From the NCBI GenBank assembly GCA_038244815.1, contig JBBRTB010000006.1, positions 124,001 to 188,000 of the forward strand: a stretch of 64,000 nucleotides of DNA. Reading direction: 5' to 3'. Positions 32,648-41,748 of this stretch are shown here, piece after piece (the stretch's first letter is position 1; each line of letters opens with the position of its first letter). The notes under the pieces are model-generated. The model was not told the DNA's origin, did not search any database, and saw nothing but the letters and a program-made list of their open reading frames with translations. Position numbers and translations under genes: made by a program. Source of the DNA: DASVHS01 sp038244815 (lineage in GTDB: Bacteria; Acidobacteriota; Thermoanaerobaculia; Gp7-AA8).

Positions 32648-33328
32648 ATGATTCTGATGCTGCTCATGCTCGCTGCCACGCCGCCCAACGAAACGCCGAA
32701 ACCGAAGCCGAGCGCTGTCGAGACCGCAATGTTCGCCATCAAAGACGACGGCTTCACGGCCGTGCAATCGAATAAGGCGTTGAAGTCCGTCCTGGCCGGG
32801 AAGCCGGCGCTCGACACCTTCGAGACCGCGGCCCTCGGTGAGCGCACGGAGCTTCGCCGCCGCCTCGATGCCGACCCTTCCGCCGTGACCGCGCACAATC
32901 ACTTCGGCTGGACGGCGCTACACTTCGCGGCGTTCGCCGGGAACGTCGCCAACGCGAAGCTGCTGCTCGATCGCGGAGCGGACGTGAACGCCCGCGCCGA
33001 CACGAAGTTTCGCAACACACCGCTGCAGGCCGCGCTGCTCACCGGTCAGATCGAGGTCGTGAAGTTGCTGCTGGGCCGTGGGGCCGATGTCCTCGTCCGT
33101 CAGAACAAAGGCTTCACGCCCATGCACTCAGCCGCATTCCTCGGTCGCAACGACATCATCCAGGTGCTGCTCGATCACGGCGCGGAACTGAATTCGCGTA
33201 CCGACGACGGCCGCACCCCGATTTCCGAGGCCATGCGCCGCCATCAAGACGCCACGGTGGAGTTTCTGAAGGCCAAAGGAGCAACCGCCGATCCGCAGGA
33301 CGCGAAACTGAATGGGAGTCCGGATTAG
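32648..33328 (+). CDS. Exported ankyrin-repeat protein
   Basis: The 226-residue protein has a very short hydrophobic start (MILMLLMLAAT), then three to four ankyrin repeats: GWTALHFAAFAGNVANAKLL, NTPLQAALLTGQIEVVKLLL, GFTPMHSAAFLGRNDIIQVL and a final degenerate repeat. An AGGAGG sequence upstream of the ATG fixes the start. It probably mediates protein binding, in the periplasm if exported. The gene is divergent from the histidine kinase. Confidence 0.8.
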   Translation: MILMLLMLAATPPNETPKPKPSAVETAMFAIKDDGFTAVQSNKALKSVLAGKPALDTFETAALGERTELRRRLDADPSAVTAHNHFGWTALHFAAFAGNVANAKLLLDRGADVNARADTKFRNTPLQAALLTGQIEVVKLLLGRGADVLVRQNKGFTPMHSAAFLGRNDIIQVLLDHGAELNSRTDDGRTPISEAMRRHQDATVEFLKAKGATADPQDAKLNGSPD

Positions 33329-33367
33329 GCGTGGTGATAGCGGCTGAGCCTCTCGGGTTGTTAACCT

Positions 33368-34138
33368 TTGGAGCGCTCGTACGTCATTGACGGCATGATC
33401 GATTGCGGCGATTTCATCGTCACACCCCGCCACTACGGTCCCGGCACCCGGCAGCCGCGCCACGCGCACCAGCACAGCAATGTCACGATCGTCACCGCCG
33501 GACAGATCGAAGAGGGCTCCGGTGGTGGCGAGTATTGCGCGCTCGCTTCGAGCGTGGTCGTCAAAGCCGCGGGATGCGAGCACGACGACCGTGTCGGCGG
33601 TTACGGCGCCCGGACGCTCTCGATCGAGTTCGCACCCGACTCCTGTTTCGGGCGCGCTATCGCCTCCCGCGCCTGGCAGTGGTTCGAGATGCCTGAGACC
33701 GTGCGGGCCGGGATCGCGTTGCAGTGGGCTTTTGCCCGTGCCGACCGCGGTGCACTCCGCCGCACGGCGGCCGCTCTGGTCGAGACCGTCGCGGCGTGCG
33801 TGCCGCCTCCACGATCGACGCCGCGATGGATCGCGACGGTCTGCCGCGCCATCGACGAGCGGTTCGCTGCTTCGATCCGGTTCGAGGTGCTGGCGCGGGA
33901 TCTCGGCCTCCACCCCGTCTACGTCTCACGGGCATTTCGCCGGCACACCGGCATGTCCATGACGGCGTACTTGCGGTCGGTGCGCCTGCGTCACGCCCGT
34001 CACGCGCTGGCCACGACGCGGAGGGGCATCGCCGCCATCGCAGCGGAATCGGGCTTCGCCGACGCCAGCCACCTCTGCCGCACGTTTTCCGCGCTGCTGG
34101 GCATCACGCCCGCGCGGTACCGCCGGCTCGGTGCCTGA
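33368..34138 (+). CDS. AraC-family transcriptional regulator
   Basis: The 256-residue protein has an N-terminal cupin-like sensing domain with HAHQHSNVTIVTAG and a C-terminal double helix-turn-helix: HPVYVSRAFRRHTGMSMTAY, LATTRRGIAAIAAESGFADA, HLCRTFSALLGITPARYRR. The TTG at 33368 is the earliest start; an ATG at 33395 would shorten it by 9 residues. It may control itself or the adjacent hydrolase gene, but no binding site is visible. Confidence 0.85.
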   Translation: MERSYVIDGMIDCGDFIVTPRHYGPGTRQPRHAHQHSNVTIVTAGQIEEGSGGGEYCALASSVVVKAAGCEHDDRVGGYGARTLSIEFAPDSCFGRAIASRAWQWFEMPETVRAGIALQWAFARADRGALRRTAAALVETVAACVPPPRSTPRWIATVCRAIDERFAASIRFEVLARDLGLHPVYVSRAFRRHTGMSMTAYLRSVRLRHARHALATTRRGIAAIAAESGFADASHLCRTFSALLGITPARYRRLGA

Positions 34139-34175
34139 GGTTCAGCGCGTTCCATTCGTCCTCGCGCCTGCGTCG

Positions 34176-34181
34176 TAGGAT
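34176..34181 (+). promoter_or_regulatory. -10-like hexamer TAGGAT before the first serine hydrolase gene
   Basis: TAGGAT ends 6 nt before the ATG at 34188, with no Shine-Dalgarno sequence between. Confidence 0.4.
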
Positions 34182-34187
34182 GAACTC

Positions 34188-35597
34188 ATGAGACGCCTTC
34201 TCGTTACCGCCCTGCTGATTGCCGCAACCGCTTGCGCGACCGTCAACCCCGCCCGGAACGACATCGGCCGTTTCGTCGATGAGACCTTGCGTGAGATGCC
34301 GGGATTGCCGGCGCTCGGTGTGGCCGTCGTGCAGAACGGACGGATCGTGTATCTGCACGACGCCAACCGCGGCTACTACATCGGGTCGACCACGAAGGCG
34401 TATACAGGGCTGGCCTGCGCCATCCTGGCTCAGCGCGGACTCATCGATCTCGACGTGCCGGTGAGCAGATACCTGCCGGAAACCACGGTGATCGCTTCGT
34501 TGCGCGCGTTTCTCACCCACACCTCTGCGCTCAGCAATGACGCTATCGTCTTCCGGACCGCGTTCTCGGGACAGCACACACCGGACCTTCTCCTCTCTCT
34601 GCTGAATCAGAGCAAGACCATTCCGCCCGGCTTCCACTACGATAACCTCGGCTATGTCGTGGCCTCGCTCGTGATCGAGCGCGTCACCCATCAGCCGTGG
34701 CAGCAGGCCCTCGAGGAGCTGGTGTTCCGGCCGCTGGGAATGATGCACACGACGTCGTATATGTCGGTCGCGGAGAAGGGGGCGATGGCGCGGCCGTATC
34801 ACCACACACGAACGGGCGCAGTCGAGCCGCTGGCCTTTAACAAAGTCGATGAGACGATGCACGGCGCCGGCGGGATCGTCACCACGCCTGCCGATCTGGC
34901 GCGGTGGCTCATCGCGAACATCGACCGCGGACGCATCGACGGCAGGCAGGTGATTCCGGCGGCCGCTTTCGACGAAGCGCAGAAGCTACAGGTCCAGACG
35001 AGCATCACGCGGGGCGATTTCGAGGCGCGCGGATATGGCTTCGGCTGGTATCGCGGTCTCTTTCGCGGCCAGAGCGCTCTGTTCCATCTCGGCGGCTACG
35101 AGGGGTGGCACTCGGAGTTCGCGATGCTGCCGGACCAGCGCGTCGGTGCCGGCGTGATGACGAACATCAACGGGCCGGAGGATGAAGGCGCCGATCTCGT
35201 GGTGTCCTACGCCGCCGCCCGCCTTCTCGGTAGCGCGGACGACTGCGCGGCGCGGCTGGCCGCGACGAAGGAGCGAGTCCGCAAGATCACGTCGGCGATG
35301 GTCGCGGAGGTGCAGAGACGGGCGCAGCGGCCGTGGAGCCTGAGCCGGGACCGTGCGGCGTACGCCGGACGCTACGTCAATCCGATGTTCGGAACGCTGA
35401 CGGTCGAGCAGCGCGGAGACAGGCTGTTCGCGTCGATCGGCCCGTTGACGGCGGTTCTGGAGCCGTTCACGCAGCCCGAGAGCTCGCGTGTGGAGCTCGT
35501 GTCGGGCAGCGGCGAGGTACTGCGATTCCAGTTCGGCAGCGGCGATAGCGCGGAGGCGGTCTCGTGGGGCGACGACCTCTTCAGGCGCGTGGACTGA
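34188..35597 (+). CDS. Class C beta-lactamase-like serine hydrolase, lipoprotein
   Basis: The 469-residue protein has a lipobox (IAATAC, Cys16). Catalytic motifs of the class C/penicillin-binding family are the SxxK in GSTTKAYTG, YDN in FHYDNLGYV and HLGGYEG in place of the KTG motif. A C-terminal extra domain of about 120 residues follows, as in peptidase-like and esterase members. It should act in the envelope on peptides or esters; antibiotic hydrolysis is not implied. The 3' end overlaps yaeQ by 17 bp. Confidence 0.85.
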   Translation: MRRLLVTALLIAATACATVNPARNDIGRFVDETLREMPGLPALGVAVVQNGRIVYLHDANRGYYIGSTTKAYTGLACAILAQRGLIDLDVPVSRYLPETTVIASLRAFLTHTSALSNDAIVFRTAFSGQHTPDLLLSLLNQSKTIPPGFHYDNLGYVVASLVIERVTHQPWQQALEELVFRPLGMMHTTSYMSVAEKGAMARPYHHTRTGAVEPLAFNKVDETMHGAGGIVTTPADLARWLIANIDRGRIDGRQVIPAAAFDEAQKLQVQTSITRGDFEARGYGFGWYRGLFRGQSALFHLGGYEGWHSEFAMLPDQRVGAGVMTNINGPEDEGADLVVSYAAARLLGSADDCAARLAATKERVRKITSAMVAEVQRRAQRPWSLSRDRAAYAGRYVNPMFGTLTVEQRGDRLFASIGPLTAVLEPFTQPESSRVELVSGSGEVLRFQFGSGDSAEAVSWGDDLFRRVD

Positions 35598-36138
35598 TCG
35601 ACCCGATCTTGTGCTCCTCGAGCACCGTCGTCAACGACTGCCCGCCGATGTCGAAGTACAGATGCCGCTCGGTGACCGAAAGCGACACGGCCACACGGCG
35701 CTCCAGCCGCCCTGCCACTTCGCCGATGAACCCGCGTCCGAACGTATAGATGGGGATCTCGTCCGCCCGGTGGATCTTCCGCCGTGCCAGCTCGCCGAGG
35801 ACGTTGCGGATCTCGCGGTGGGTGTAGACGGCGACGCGATCGGCGAGCTTGCTGGCGCGGTGCAGGCGATCGGCGTCGGGCATGCCCACTTCGATCCAGG
35901 CGGTCAGGCGGCCGGTGAGGTCGCGCACGACGATGGCCGGTTCGTCGCCGTCCGACAAGCCGGCGGTGAACTCGATGCCCTCGGTGTATTCGAGGAGGTA
36001 GGCGAGCAGACGCGTGACCATGTACTCCGCGCTTTCGGACGGATGCATGGCCACGCGCAGGTCGAGCGTCTCGTACACGCCGCGGTCGACGTCGGAGAGA
36101 TCGACGTTGATGTTGTAGATCGTGGAGGTCAGGGCCAT
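35581..36138 (-). CDS. yaeQ: YaeQ family protein
   Basis: The 185-residue protein begins MALTSTIYNINVDLSDVDRG and contains HPSESAEYMVTRLLAYLL, FTAGLSDGDEPAI and WIEVGMPDADRLHRASK, all characteristic of YaeQ. The fold is related to PD-(D/E)XK nucleases. The biological role is not settled. Length matches the family. It is convergent with the upstream hydrolase gene and divergent from a second, related hydrolase gene at 36171. Confidence 0.92.
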   Translation of the reverse strand: MALTSTIYNINVDLSDVDRGVYETLDLRVAMHPSESAEYMVTRLLAYLLEYTEGIEFTAGLSDGDEPAIVVRDLTGRLTAWIEVGMPDADRLHRASKLADRVAVYTHREIRNVLGELARRKIHRADEIPIYTFGRGFIGEVAGRLERRVAVSLSVTERHLYFDIGGQSLTTVLEEHKIGSISPRA

Positions 36139-36170
36139 GGTGCGGCACGCATGGTAACGTGACGCGCCTC

Positions 36171-37205
36171 ATGAGAACCTTCGTGTTGCTCGGTGTCATC
36201 GTCCTCTGCGGATGCGCGACGCGGCCAGCCATGAACGAGATCGATCAGCTCTTTCGCGACTACAGCGGAGACGTTCCCGGAGCGAGCGTCGTGGTCGTCC
36301 ACGGCGATCGGGTGGTACTGGCGAAGTCGTATGGACTGGCCAATCTCGAGGAGCACGTGGTGGCCACTCCCGACACGCATTACCGCCTGGCATCGGTGAC
36401 GAAGCAGTTCACGGCCGCGGCGATTCTCACCCTGGCGGGCCGGGGGAAGCTCTCGCTCGACGATTCACTCCGCCGCTGGCTGCCGTCGATGCCGGCGTAC
36501 GCCGATGCCATCACCATCCGCCATCTCCTCACGCACTCCTCCGGTCTGATCGACTACGAGGACGTCATGCCCGCGTCGACGACGGTGCCGCTCAGGGACG
36601 CCGACGTTCTGCGGTTGCTGGCGACGCAGACGACGACGTACTTCCCTCCCGGCTCCAGCTACCGGTACAGCAACAGCGGCTATTCGTTGCTTTCGCTCAT
36701 CGTGGAGAAAGCGTCGGGTCGCTCTTTTGCCGATTTTCTTCGCGACGAGATCTTCCTGCCTTTCGGAATGAAGACGACCGTGGCACATGAGGAAGGGATC
36801 TCCACGGTCGTGAACCGCGCCTACGGCTACAGCCGCGAGGGCAACTCATGGCGCCGCACCGACCAGTCGATGACGAGCGCCGTTCTCGGCGATGGGGGGA
36901 TCTATACGTCGGTGGACGAGCTCGTGCACTGGCTCGAGGCGCTCGACCACGGCCGGTTCGCGGAGGCGTCGGTGCCGCGCGTAGCGACGGACAAGCCGGG
37001 TGTCCGTTACGGATACGGCTGGCGCATCAGCGAGGTGGATGGCCGCCGCGTCGTGGCGCACACGGGCGAGACGATCGGTTTTCGCAATGCCGTGATCCGC
37101 TTTCCGGACGAGAAGCTGAGCGTGGTGGTGCTGACGAACCGGAACGAAGGCGACCCGTACGACATGGCCATGCGCGTGGCGAATCTGTCATTTCGAGCGC
37201 GGTGA
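36171..37205 (+). CDS. Class C beta-lactamase-like serine hydrolase, lipoprotein (second)
   Basis: The 344-residue protein has a lipobox (VLCGC, about Cys16-17) and the family motifs SVTKQF (SxxK), YSNSGY (YxN) and HTGETIGF. It lacks the C-terminal extension of the gene at 34188. The ATG at 36171 is preferred over a GTG 12 bp upstream because it gives a normal signal peptide. It is probably a D-amino-acid peptidase or esterase at the envelope. Confidence 0.87.
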   Translation: MRTFVLLGVIVLCGCATRPAMNEIDQLFRDYSGDVPGASVVVVHGDRVVLAKSYGLANLEEHVVATPDTHYRLASVTKQFTAAAILTLAGRGKLSLDDSLRRWLPSMPAYADAITIRHLLTHSSGLIDYEDVMPASTTVPLRDADVLRLLATQTTTYFPPGSSYRYSNSGYSLLSLIVEKASGRSFADFLRDEIFLPFGMKTTVAHEEGISTVVNRAYGYSREGNSWRRTDQSMTSAVLGDGGIYTSVDELVHWLEALDHGRFAEASVPRVATDKPGVRYGYGWRISEVDGRRVVAHTGETIGFRNAVIRFPDEKLSVVVLTNRNEGDPYDMAMRVANLSFRAR

Positions 37206-37212
37206 AGATCGA

Positions 37213-37950
37213 CTACCGCGGCTCCGGCGTTTCCTGGCCGCGCTCGACGCTTATCCGCGCAAGCAGGCGGATGAACTGGCGATCGTCGACGTTGCTGCGC
37301 AGATAGGTCTCGCAGAGTTTCTCGACGTGATCGGGCGGTTCGGATGCCAGGAGAGTGAACCCCTCCAACGGCTGCTCCGGCGTGCGGCTCCACTTCTTGT
37401 CCCAGTAGTTGCCGTTCAGCGTGCAGCGGAGGTAACCGCGGTCGACGACGACGGCCGAGTTCGGCAGCATCCGTCTGGCTCGCTCCGCCGTGGCGTCGAG
37501 GCCGCTGGTGGTCACGACGCCCTCGCGGAACACGGGCATGTTGCGTTCGGTCACCGGACCGATCCCGCGCGCGTTCGCGACCTGTTCGGCCAGCGAGCGG
37601 GCCACATGCTGGGCCACGAAGTCACGGAGCGCTGTCGCCGCATCGTCGAAGTAATCCGTGAACAAGAGGCCCGACTGATAGACCGTAGCGCCGTCATCGC
37701 CATGTGCGAAACGGTGCAGCCGGCAGGCCACTACCTTGGCCTCGACCTCGATGACGCGCTCTTTCCACTCGAACCGGAATCGAGATTTCTTTCCGACATC
37801 GAGGCGCGTGAAGTGCTCGATGCGCGCACCGGCATCGGTGATGTCGAGAATGACCGACGGGGTGGCGCCGTATCGGGCGATCAGCCCGCGCGTCAGTTGG
37901 ACGCGATGCTTCTTTCGCCTCTCGCGGCCGCTTTGTGAATGCAGAGCCAT
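37213..37950 (-). CDS. PilZ-domain protein
   Basis: The 245-residue protein starts with the PilZ motif region (RERRKKHRVQLTRG, then the LDITDAGARIEHF strand corresponding to DxSxxG). The first 110 residues form the PilZ barrel, which can bind c-di-GMP; the arginine-rich RxxxR part is present. The C-terminal half is unrecognised and has several Cys residues. It lies 4 bp after the metallo-hydrolase gene in an apparent operon. Confidence 0.75.
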   Translation of the reverse strand: MALHSQSGRERRKKHRVQLTRGLIARYGATPSVILDITDAGARIEHFTRLDVGKKSRFRFEWKERVIEVEAKVVACRLHRFAHGDDGATVYQSGLLFTDYFDDAATALRDFVAQHVARSLAEQVANARGIGPVTERNMPVFREGVVTTSGLDATAERARRMLPNSAVVVDRGYLRCTLNGNYWDKKWSRTPEQPLEGFTLLASEPPDHVEKLCETYLRSNVDDRQFIRLLARISVERGQETPEPR

Positions 37951-37954
37951 CGCT

Positions 37955-38764
37955 TTATCGGATCCTGACCACTCCGTCGGCGACGCGGGGAAACCGCGTC
38001 ATGACGGCCGGATCGTGACCGGGAACAATCGAGCCAACATCACCGGCAAGCATTTTCATCCGGTCCTGAGCGGCCAGATTCGAGGCCGCATCGAACGTCT
38101 GCGCGATCGGGACATGCTTGTCGAGGTTCTCATAAAGATAGACGTTGTCCGAGGCCAGCACGACCGGACCCCTGGCGGCGGCGACGGTCACGTATTGCGA
38201 GGCGTACGTATGCCGGCCGCCGGTGTAGACGCGAATGCCGGGAAGGATTTCCTGATCGCCGTCGACCAGGCGCAGGCGCCCGGCCTCCCTGGCGCGTCGC
38301 AGGAAATCCATGTCGTCCACGGTCACGCCGGCTTTCCCCGCCCGCGTGGAGTAGTAGTCGTACTCCGCCTTCTGGATCCAGAGCGTGGCGTTCGGGAAGA
38401 GGGCGGCTCCATCGGCGTGGTCCCAATGCGCGTGCGTGATGATCACGTCGGTGATCTTGCCGGCGGGAACACCGGCGCGGGCAACGGCCGCATCTGGCCG
38501 GACGTAATCCGCCGGCTTCCACTGTTTCAGGAGATCGGGACGATAGAAGCCGCAGTCGACGAGCACGGCGTGTCCGCCGCCACGGATCAGCCACATCATC
38601 ATGGCGATGTCGAGCTTGCGGTCCTTCTGCGCCCCCTGGACGAGGCTGGCCATCGGAAACGCCGGGAGCGTCGCGTACTGCAGCGCGAACACTTCGTACT
38701 CCGGCGAGGCGGCGGCAGCCGATACGGCGACGGAGAGGGCAAGTGCTGCGGCGAGCGAACGCAT
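37955..38764 (-). CDS. Exported metallo-beta-lactamase-fold hydrolase (AHL-lactonase-like)
   Basis: The 269-residue protein has a signal peptide (cleavage near AAAS) and the metal site THAHWDHADG, with later His in GRHTYASQY, ASDN and PGHDP. The sequence pattern (LVDCGFYRPDLL, ITHAHWDHADGAALFPNA) is that of the AttM/AiiB-type lactonase group. An extracytoplasmic lactonase or esterase is likely. Substrate is not known, and quorum quenching is only one possibility. Confidence 0.82.
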   Translation of the reverse strand: MRSLAAALALSVAVSAAAASPEYEVFALQYATLPAFPMASLVQGAQKDRKLDIAMMMWLIRGGGHAVLVDCGFYRPDLLKQWKPADYVRPDAAVARAGVPAGKITDVIITHAHWDHADGAALFPNATLWIQKAEYDYYSTRAGKAGVTVDDMDFLRRAREAGRLRLVDGDQEILPGIRVYTGGRHTYASQYVTVAAARGPVVLASDNVYLYENLDKHVPIAQTFDAASNLAAQDRMKMLAGDVGSIVPGHDPAVMTRFPRVADGVVRIR

Positions 38765-38814
38765 GCGAGATGATAAAACGGGCGCGGAATTCGCACTTCG
38801 CCCAAGGAGACACT

Positions 38815-39054
38815 ATGGCCAGAGGCTGGGAAAGCAAATCGGTCGAAAGCCAGATGGAAGAGCGGCAGGAGCCGCCCGCGCGCGCCCCACAGGCCACTCG
38901 CGAGCAGCTCGAGCTCACGCGCAGGCGGGAAGGCATCGAGTCGTCGCGCCGGGGAGTCCTTCGCGAGCTCGAGTCGGCCACATCCGAACTGCGGCGGCGC
39001 TCCCTCCAGGCAGCACTCGACCATCTGGAAAACGAGCTGCGCAAGCTGAACTGA
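38815..39054 (+). CDS. Small coiled-coil protein, unknown function
   Basis: The 79-residue protein begins MARGWESKSVESQMEERQ and then forms a charged helix from REQLELTRRREGIE to the end. An AAGGAGA sequence upstream of the ATG fixes the start. There is no signal or membrane segment. It is divergent from the metallo-hydrolase and convergent with a small lipoprotein gene. Confidence 0.7.
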   Translation: MARGWESKSVESQMEERQEPPARAPQATREQLELTRRREGIESSRRGVLRELESATSELRRRSLQAALDHLENELRKLN

Positions 39055-39059
39055 GCGTC

Positions 39060-39326
39060 TCAGCGCGTCGGACCGAGCTGGATCTTGTTGACGATGTTCT
39101 CCATGTCGCGAAGCTGCTCGTGGAGCGCCTGCATGGCCTGCTCCTGCTGAATCAGTTTCTTGTTCATCTCCAGCGAGTCGTCCTCGAGCGATTTTACGCG
39201 CCGCGTAAGGTCCTCGTTCGATTTCTGGAGATCGGCCATGGTCACGGTGGACTTGCCACCGCCGCAACTGAACAAGCAGCTAAGAGTCAGGAGAAGACAG
39301 AGAGACAGGACAGTGGCGCGTTTCAT
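39060..39326 (-). CDS. Small coiled-coil lipoprotein
   Basis: The 88-residue product has a lipobox (TLSCLFSC, Cys near 21) after a hydrophobic core, a short GGGKST linker and a coiled coil running from DLQKSNEDLTRRVKSLEDDS to DMENIVNKIQLG. The size and shape resemble Lpp-type or small structural lipoproteins. A GAGGAGAAC sequence upstream of the ATG supports the start. Confidence 0.75.
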   Translation of the reverse strand: MKRATVLSLCLLLTLSCLFSCGGGKSTVTMADLQKSNEDLTRRVKSLEDDSLEMNKKLIQQEQAMQALHEQLRDMENIVNKIQLGPTR

Positions 39327-39402
39327 GCGATGTTCTCCTCTAGTCGTGCAATTTTGGTATCGTCCGGAAGTGCTACAATTCTGCCCCAATCCTGCCAAAC
39401 TC

Positions 39403-39771
39403 ATGGTGACACCTGACCGCCGCCGCCATCAGCGTCTAAAGCTGCGGGAGCCCCTTCGAGGCGCCGCCGGTGCCGCCCGAATCTACGTTCTCGACGCATC
39501 AGTGTCCGGGATGCGCGTCGCGCATCAGGGAACCTTGCCGGCGCCGGGCGCGTACTGCCGCATCGAGCTGCCGACAGACGTCGGGACCATCAAGATCGAT
39601 TGCGAAGTGGTCCGCACGGTGCCTCAGGCTCCGCCTCTCACGCAGACGGCCAAGCCGATCTTTCACAGCGGGCTGGCTGTCGTGTCGGCCGCGGATCACC
39701 AGTCCGCCGAGCGGCTGAAGTCGATGTTCGATAAGCTCCCGTCGGATCCCGACATCAAGAATCATCACTAG
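39403..39771 (+). CDS. PilZ-domain protein, single domain
   Basis: The 122-residue protein has PDRRRHQRLKLREPLRG at the start and VLDASVSGMRVAHQ, matching the two c-di-GMP-binding motifs of PilZ (RxxxR and DxSxxG). The rest is the PilZ barrel. A TACAAT hexamer lies 23 nt upstream. It overlaps the convergent patatin gene by 17 bp. Confidence 0.82.
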   Translation: MVTPDRRRHQRLKLREPLRGAAGAARIYVLDASVSGMRVAHQGTLPAPGAYCRIELPTDVGTIKIDCEVVRTVPQAPPLTQTAKPIFHSGLAVVSAADHQSAERLKSMFDKLPSDPDIKNHH

Positions 39772-40681
39772 GACGGCTTGCTCCCTCCGAGCGGATTGCT
39801 CGCGAAGCTCGGCGTACGGAATGACGCCGTTTCGCGCGTGTGAACCAGCTCCGCACCATGCTGTAGTACGCGGAAGGGGCGCGCCCCTTTGCGGCGAGAT
39901 CGGTCTCGGGGTGGCGTTCATCGAGCAGCACCTCGCGGGCGCGAAGAGCGCCCAGGTCGGCGATGCGCGCGAGCCGGCTCCATCGCCGCTCGACGAACCC
40001 GAGCGGCAGACGGTGACGGGGGCTGATGACCACGATGCGCTCGTCGCGCACCAGGTGATCGATGTCGGCGGCGTTGCGGAAGATCCCTCCCTCGCTCTCG
40101 CCCTTCGACACCATGAGCACCACGGCGTCGCACCCGCGATCGAACAGAAACTCGTAAGGCGTGCTGTCGGAGAATCCGCCGTCGCCGTAGCGCTCGCCGT
40201 CGATCCTTACCGCATGCGTGTAAAACGGTGGCAGGTAATTGCTGGCCAGCAGCACGCGGAACGGCTCCTCGGCCGCATTGAGGTCGACGATCACCGACTG
40301 ACGGTCACGCAGCCTGGTGAGCGCCACGAACAGCGGAAGCGTCCCGTCCGACCCGATCACCTGCGATCCGACGTAACGCTCGAACGCTCTCGAGTGCAGG
40401 CGCGACCATGCGAACGGCGAGTGCTCGCGAAAGAGGTTCCGGAGATCGACGGCGGGCATTCTGGAAAAGAAGCGCCAGTAAGCGCGCAGCCGCCGCCAGT
40501 TCCCGACCGCAACCGCGGCCGCGTTCCACGCTCCGCCGGAAACGCCCAGACACATCGCCGGCCGGACCCCCAGCGAGTACAGCGTCTCCACGACGCCGAC
40601 CTGAAAGACGCAGCGCGAGGAGCCGCCGGAGAAGAGAAAACCCACTCTCCTGGCAGCGAGAAGTCTGTCGAGTTTGGGCAT
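39755..40681 (-). CDS. Patatin-like phospholipase
   Basis: The 308-residue protein has the patatin catalytic dyad: Ser in LGVSGGAWNAA (GxSxG) and Asp in YGDGGFSD (DGG/A). The oxyanion region is FLFSGGSSRCVFQVG. It should hydrolyse acyl esters of lipids. The ATG at 40681 is preferred; a longer reading to 40762 would add 27 residues encoded by a repeat. The C-terminal tail is basic. Confidence 0.83.
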   Translation of the reverse strand: MPKLDRLLAARRVGFLFSGGSSRCVFQVGVVETLYSLGVRPAMCLGVSGGAWNAAAVAVGNWRRLRAYWRFFSRMPAVDLRNLFREHSPFAWSRLHSRAFERYVGSQVIGSDGTLPLFVALTRLRDRQSVIVDLNAAEEPFRVLLASNYLPPFYTHAVRIDGERYGDGGFSDSTPYEFLFDRGCDAVVLMVSKGESEGGIFRNAADIDHLVRDERIVVISPRHRLPLGFVERRWSRLARIADLGALRAREVLLDERHPETDLAAKGRAPSAYYSMVRSWFTRAKRRHSVRRASRAIRSEGASRPSDDS

Positions 40682-40733
40682 GGGTGGGGGGGCGGGGTCG
40701 TCGGTCGTAGGGGACTTGTTGCCTGAGGGTTTT

Positions 40734-40801
40734 GGGTCGCGGGTCGCCGGGTCGCGGGGCATTATCGCCTGAAGGCCCCCGTGACCCGCGACCTGCGACC
40801 C
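40734..40801. repeat. Heptamer repeat with two complementary arms (gggtcgc / gcgaccc)
   Basis: Two arms of 7-bp units face each other over a short loop, ending 1 bp before the stop of the regulator gene at 40802. The structure could fold as a long imperfect hairpin at the end of that transcript. Confidence 0.75.
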
Positions 40802-41704
40802 TCACGTGGTGCGTACCGTCGCCACGACCTCGTTCCCCGCGCCCCGATAATCGAGGGAGGAGAAGCTCAGTCTCCGTGCGATGGCGATGCCGCGTCCGTG
40901 AGTATGGAACGCGCGTGAGGGGTCGATGTCCAGAAAGCGGGTCCAGTCGAAGCCGTTTCCGGAGTCGCGGATCGTGAATCGGATCAACCCGCGATCGCGC
41001 TCGAAGCGGATCTCCACGCTCTTGCCGGCATTCTCGGGCAATGCCAGGCGGCGTGACACCTCGCGTTGCCACTCTTCCTTGTCCTGCATGGCTGACTTCT
41101 CTTCATAGGTGATGCCCAGGTTGCCGTGCTCTACCGCGTTGAGGAGAAGCTCGGTGAGGCCGACGATGGCGGAGTCGGGATCGGGACAGGCGTTGGCGAG
41201 AATCGTGGCCACGTCGCGCGCCTCCTCCACCGTGCGGATCACGAAAACGGCGTTCTGCAGCATGCGCAGCGTCTTCAGGCCCTGTCGAAGCCGCGCGCGC
41301 AGATCCTTGAATTCGAAGTAGTCGTTGGCCGCGGCACGGACGACGCTGAGCAGCATCTGCGCGTCGTACGGCTTGGTGAGGTAGTACCAGGCGCCGGTGC
41401 GGATGCCTTCGATCACGTCCTTCGCCTCGGTCGCGGCGGTCTGCAGAATCACCGGGATCATCCGCAGCCGTGGATGCTCCTTCATCCGGGCCAGGACGGT
41501 CAGGCCGTCCACGTCGGGCATGCGCCGGTCCAGGAGCACGACGTCGAAGCGGTCGGGGTTGCCCTCGAGCATCTCCAGCGCTTCCCTTCCATTCGTCGCG
41601 AATTCCGTTTTGTACCCCTCGCCGGTGAGATGCAGCTTCAGCAGCGCGCGGTCGAGCGCACTGTCGTCGACGACGAGGACATGGGTTTCCTGGAGATCGG
41701 CCAT
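40802..41704 (-). CDS. Receiver domain fused to a HATPase_c_2-type (anti-sigma-like) domain
   Basis: The 300-residue protein begins with a receiver domain (MADLQETHVLVVDDSALDRA, Asp in VVLLDRRMPDVDG, Lys in LTKPYD). A linker is followed by an ATPase domain with GLTELLLNAVEHGNLG, IRDSGNGFDW and HGRGIAIARRL. No phospho-acceptor His region is visible between them, so this is more like an RsbW-type regulator controlled by a receiver than a histidine kinase. It may bind a sigma factor or anti-anti-sigma. The ATG at 41704 is the family start. Confidence 0.82.
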   Translation of the reverse strand: MADLQETHVLVVDDSALDRALLKLHLTGEGYKTEFATNGREALEMLEGNPDRFDVVLLDRRMPDVDGLTVLARMKEHPRLRMIPVILQTAATEAKDVIEGIRTGAWYYLTKPYDAQMLLSVVRAAANDYFEFKDLRARLRQGLKTLRMLQNAVFVIRTVEEARDVATILANACPDPDSAIVGLTELLLNAVEHGNLGITYEEKSAMQDKEEWQREVSRRLALPENAGKSVEIRFERDRGLIRFTIRDSGNGFDWTRFLDIDPSRAFHTHGRGIAIARRLSFSSLDYRGAGNEVVATVRTT

Positions 41705-41735
41705 CAGTGCGGAGGGAAAAAGTGTAGCGCAACGG

Positions 41736-41741
41736 CATAAT
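41736..41741 (+). promoter_or_regulatory. -10-like hexamer CATAAT before the cysteine-desulfurase-like gene
   Basis: CATAAT ends 7 nt before the ATG at 41749 and overlaps an earlier in-frame ATG at 41740, which argues for the second ATG. Confidence 0.4.
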
Positions 41742-41748
41742 GCGCGGC

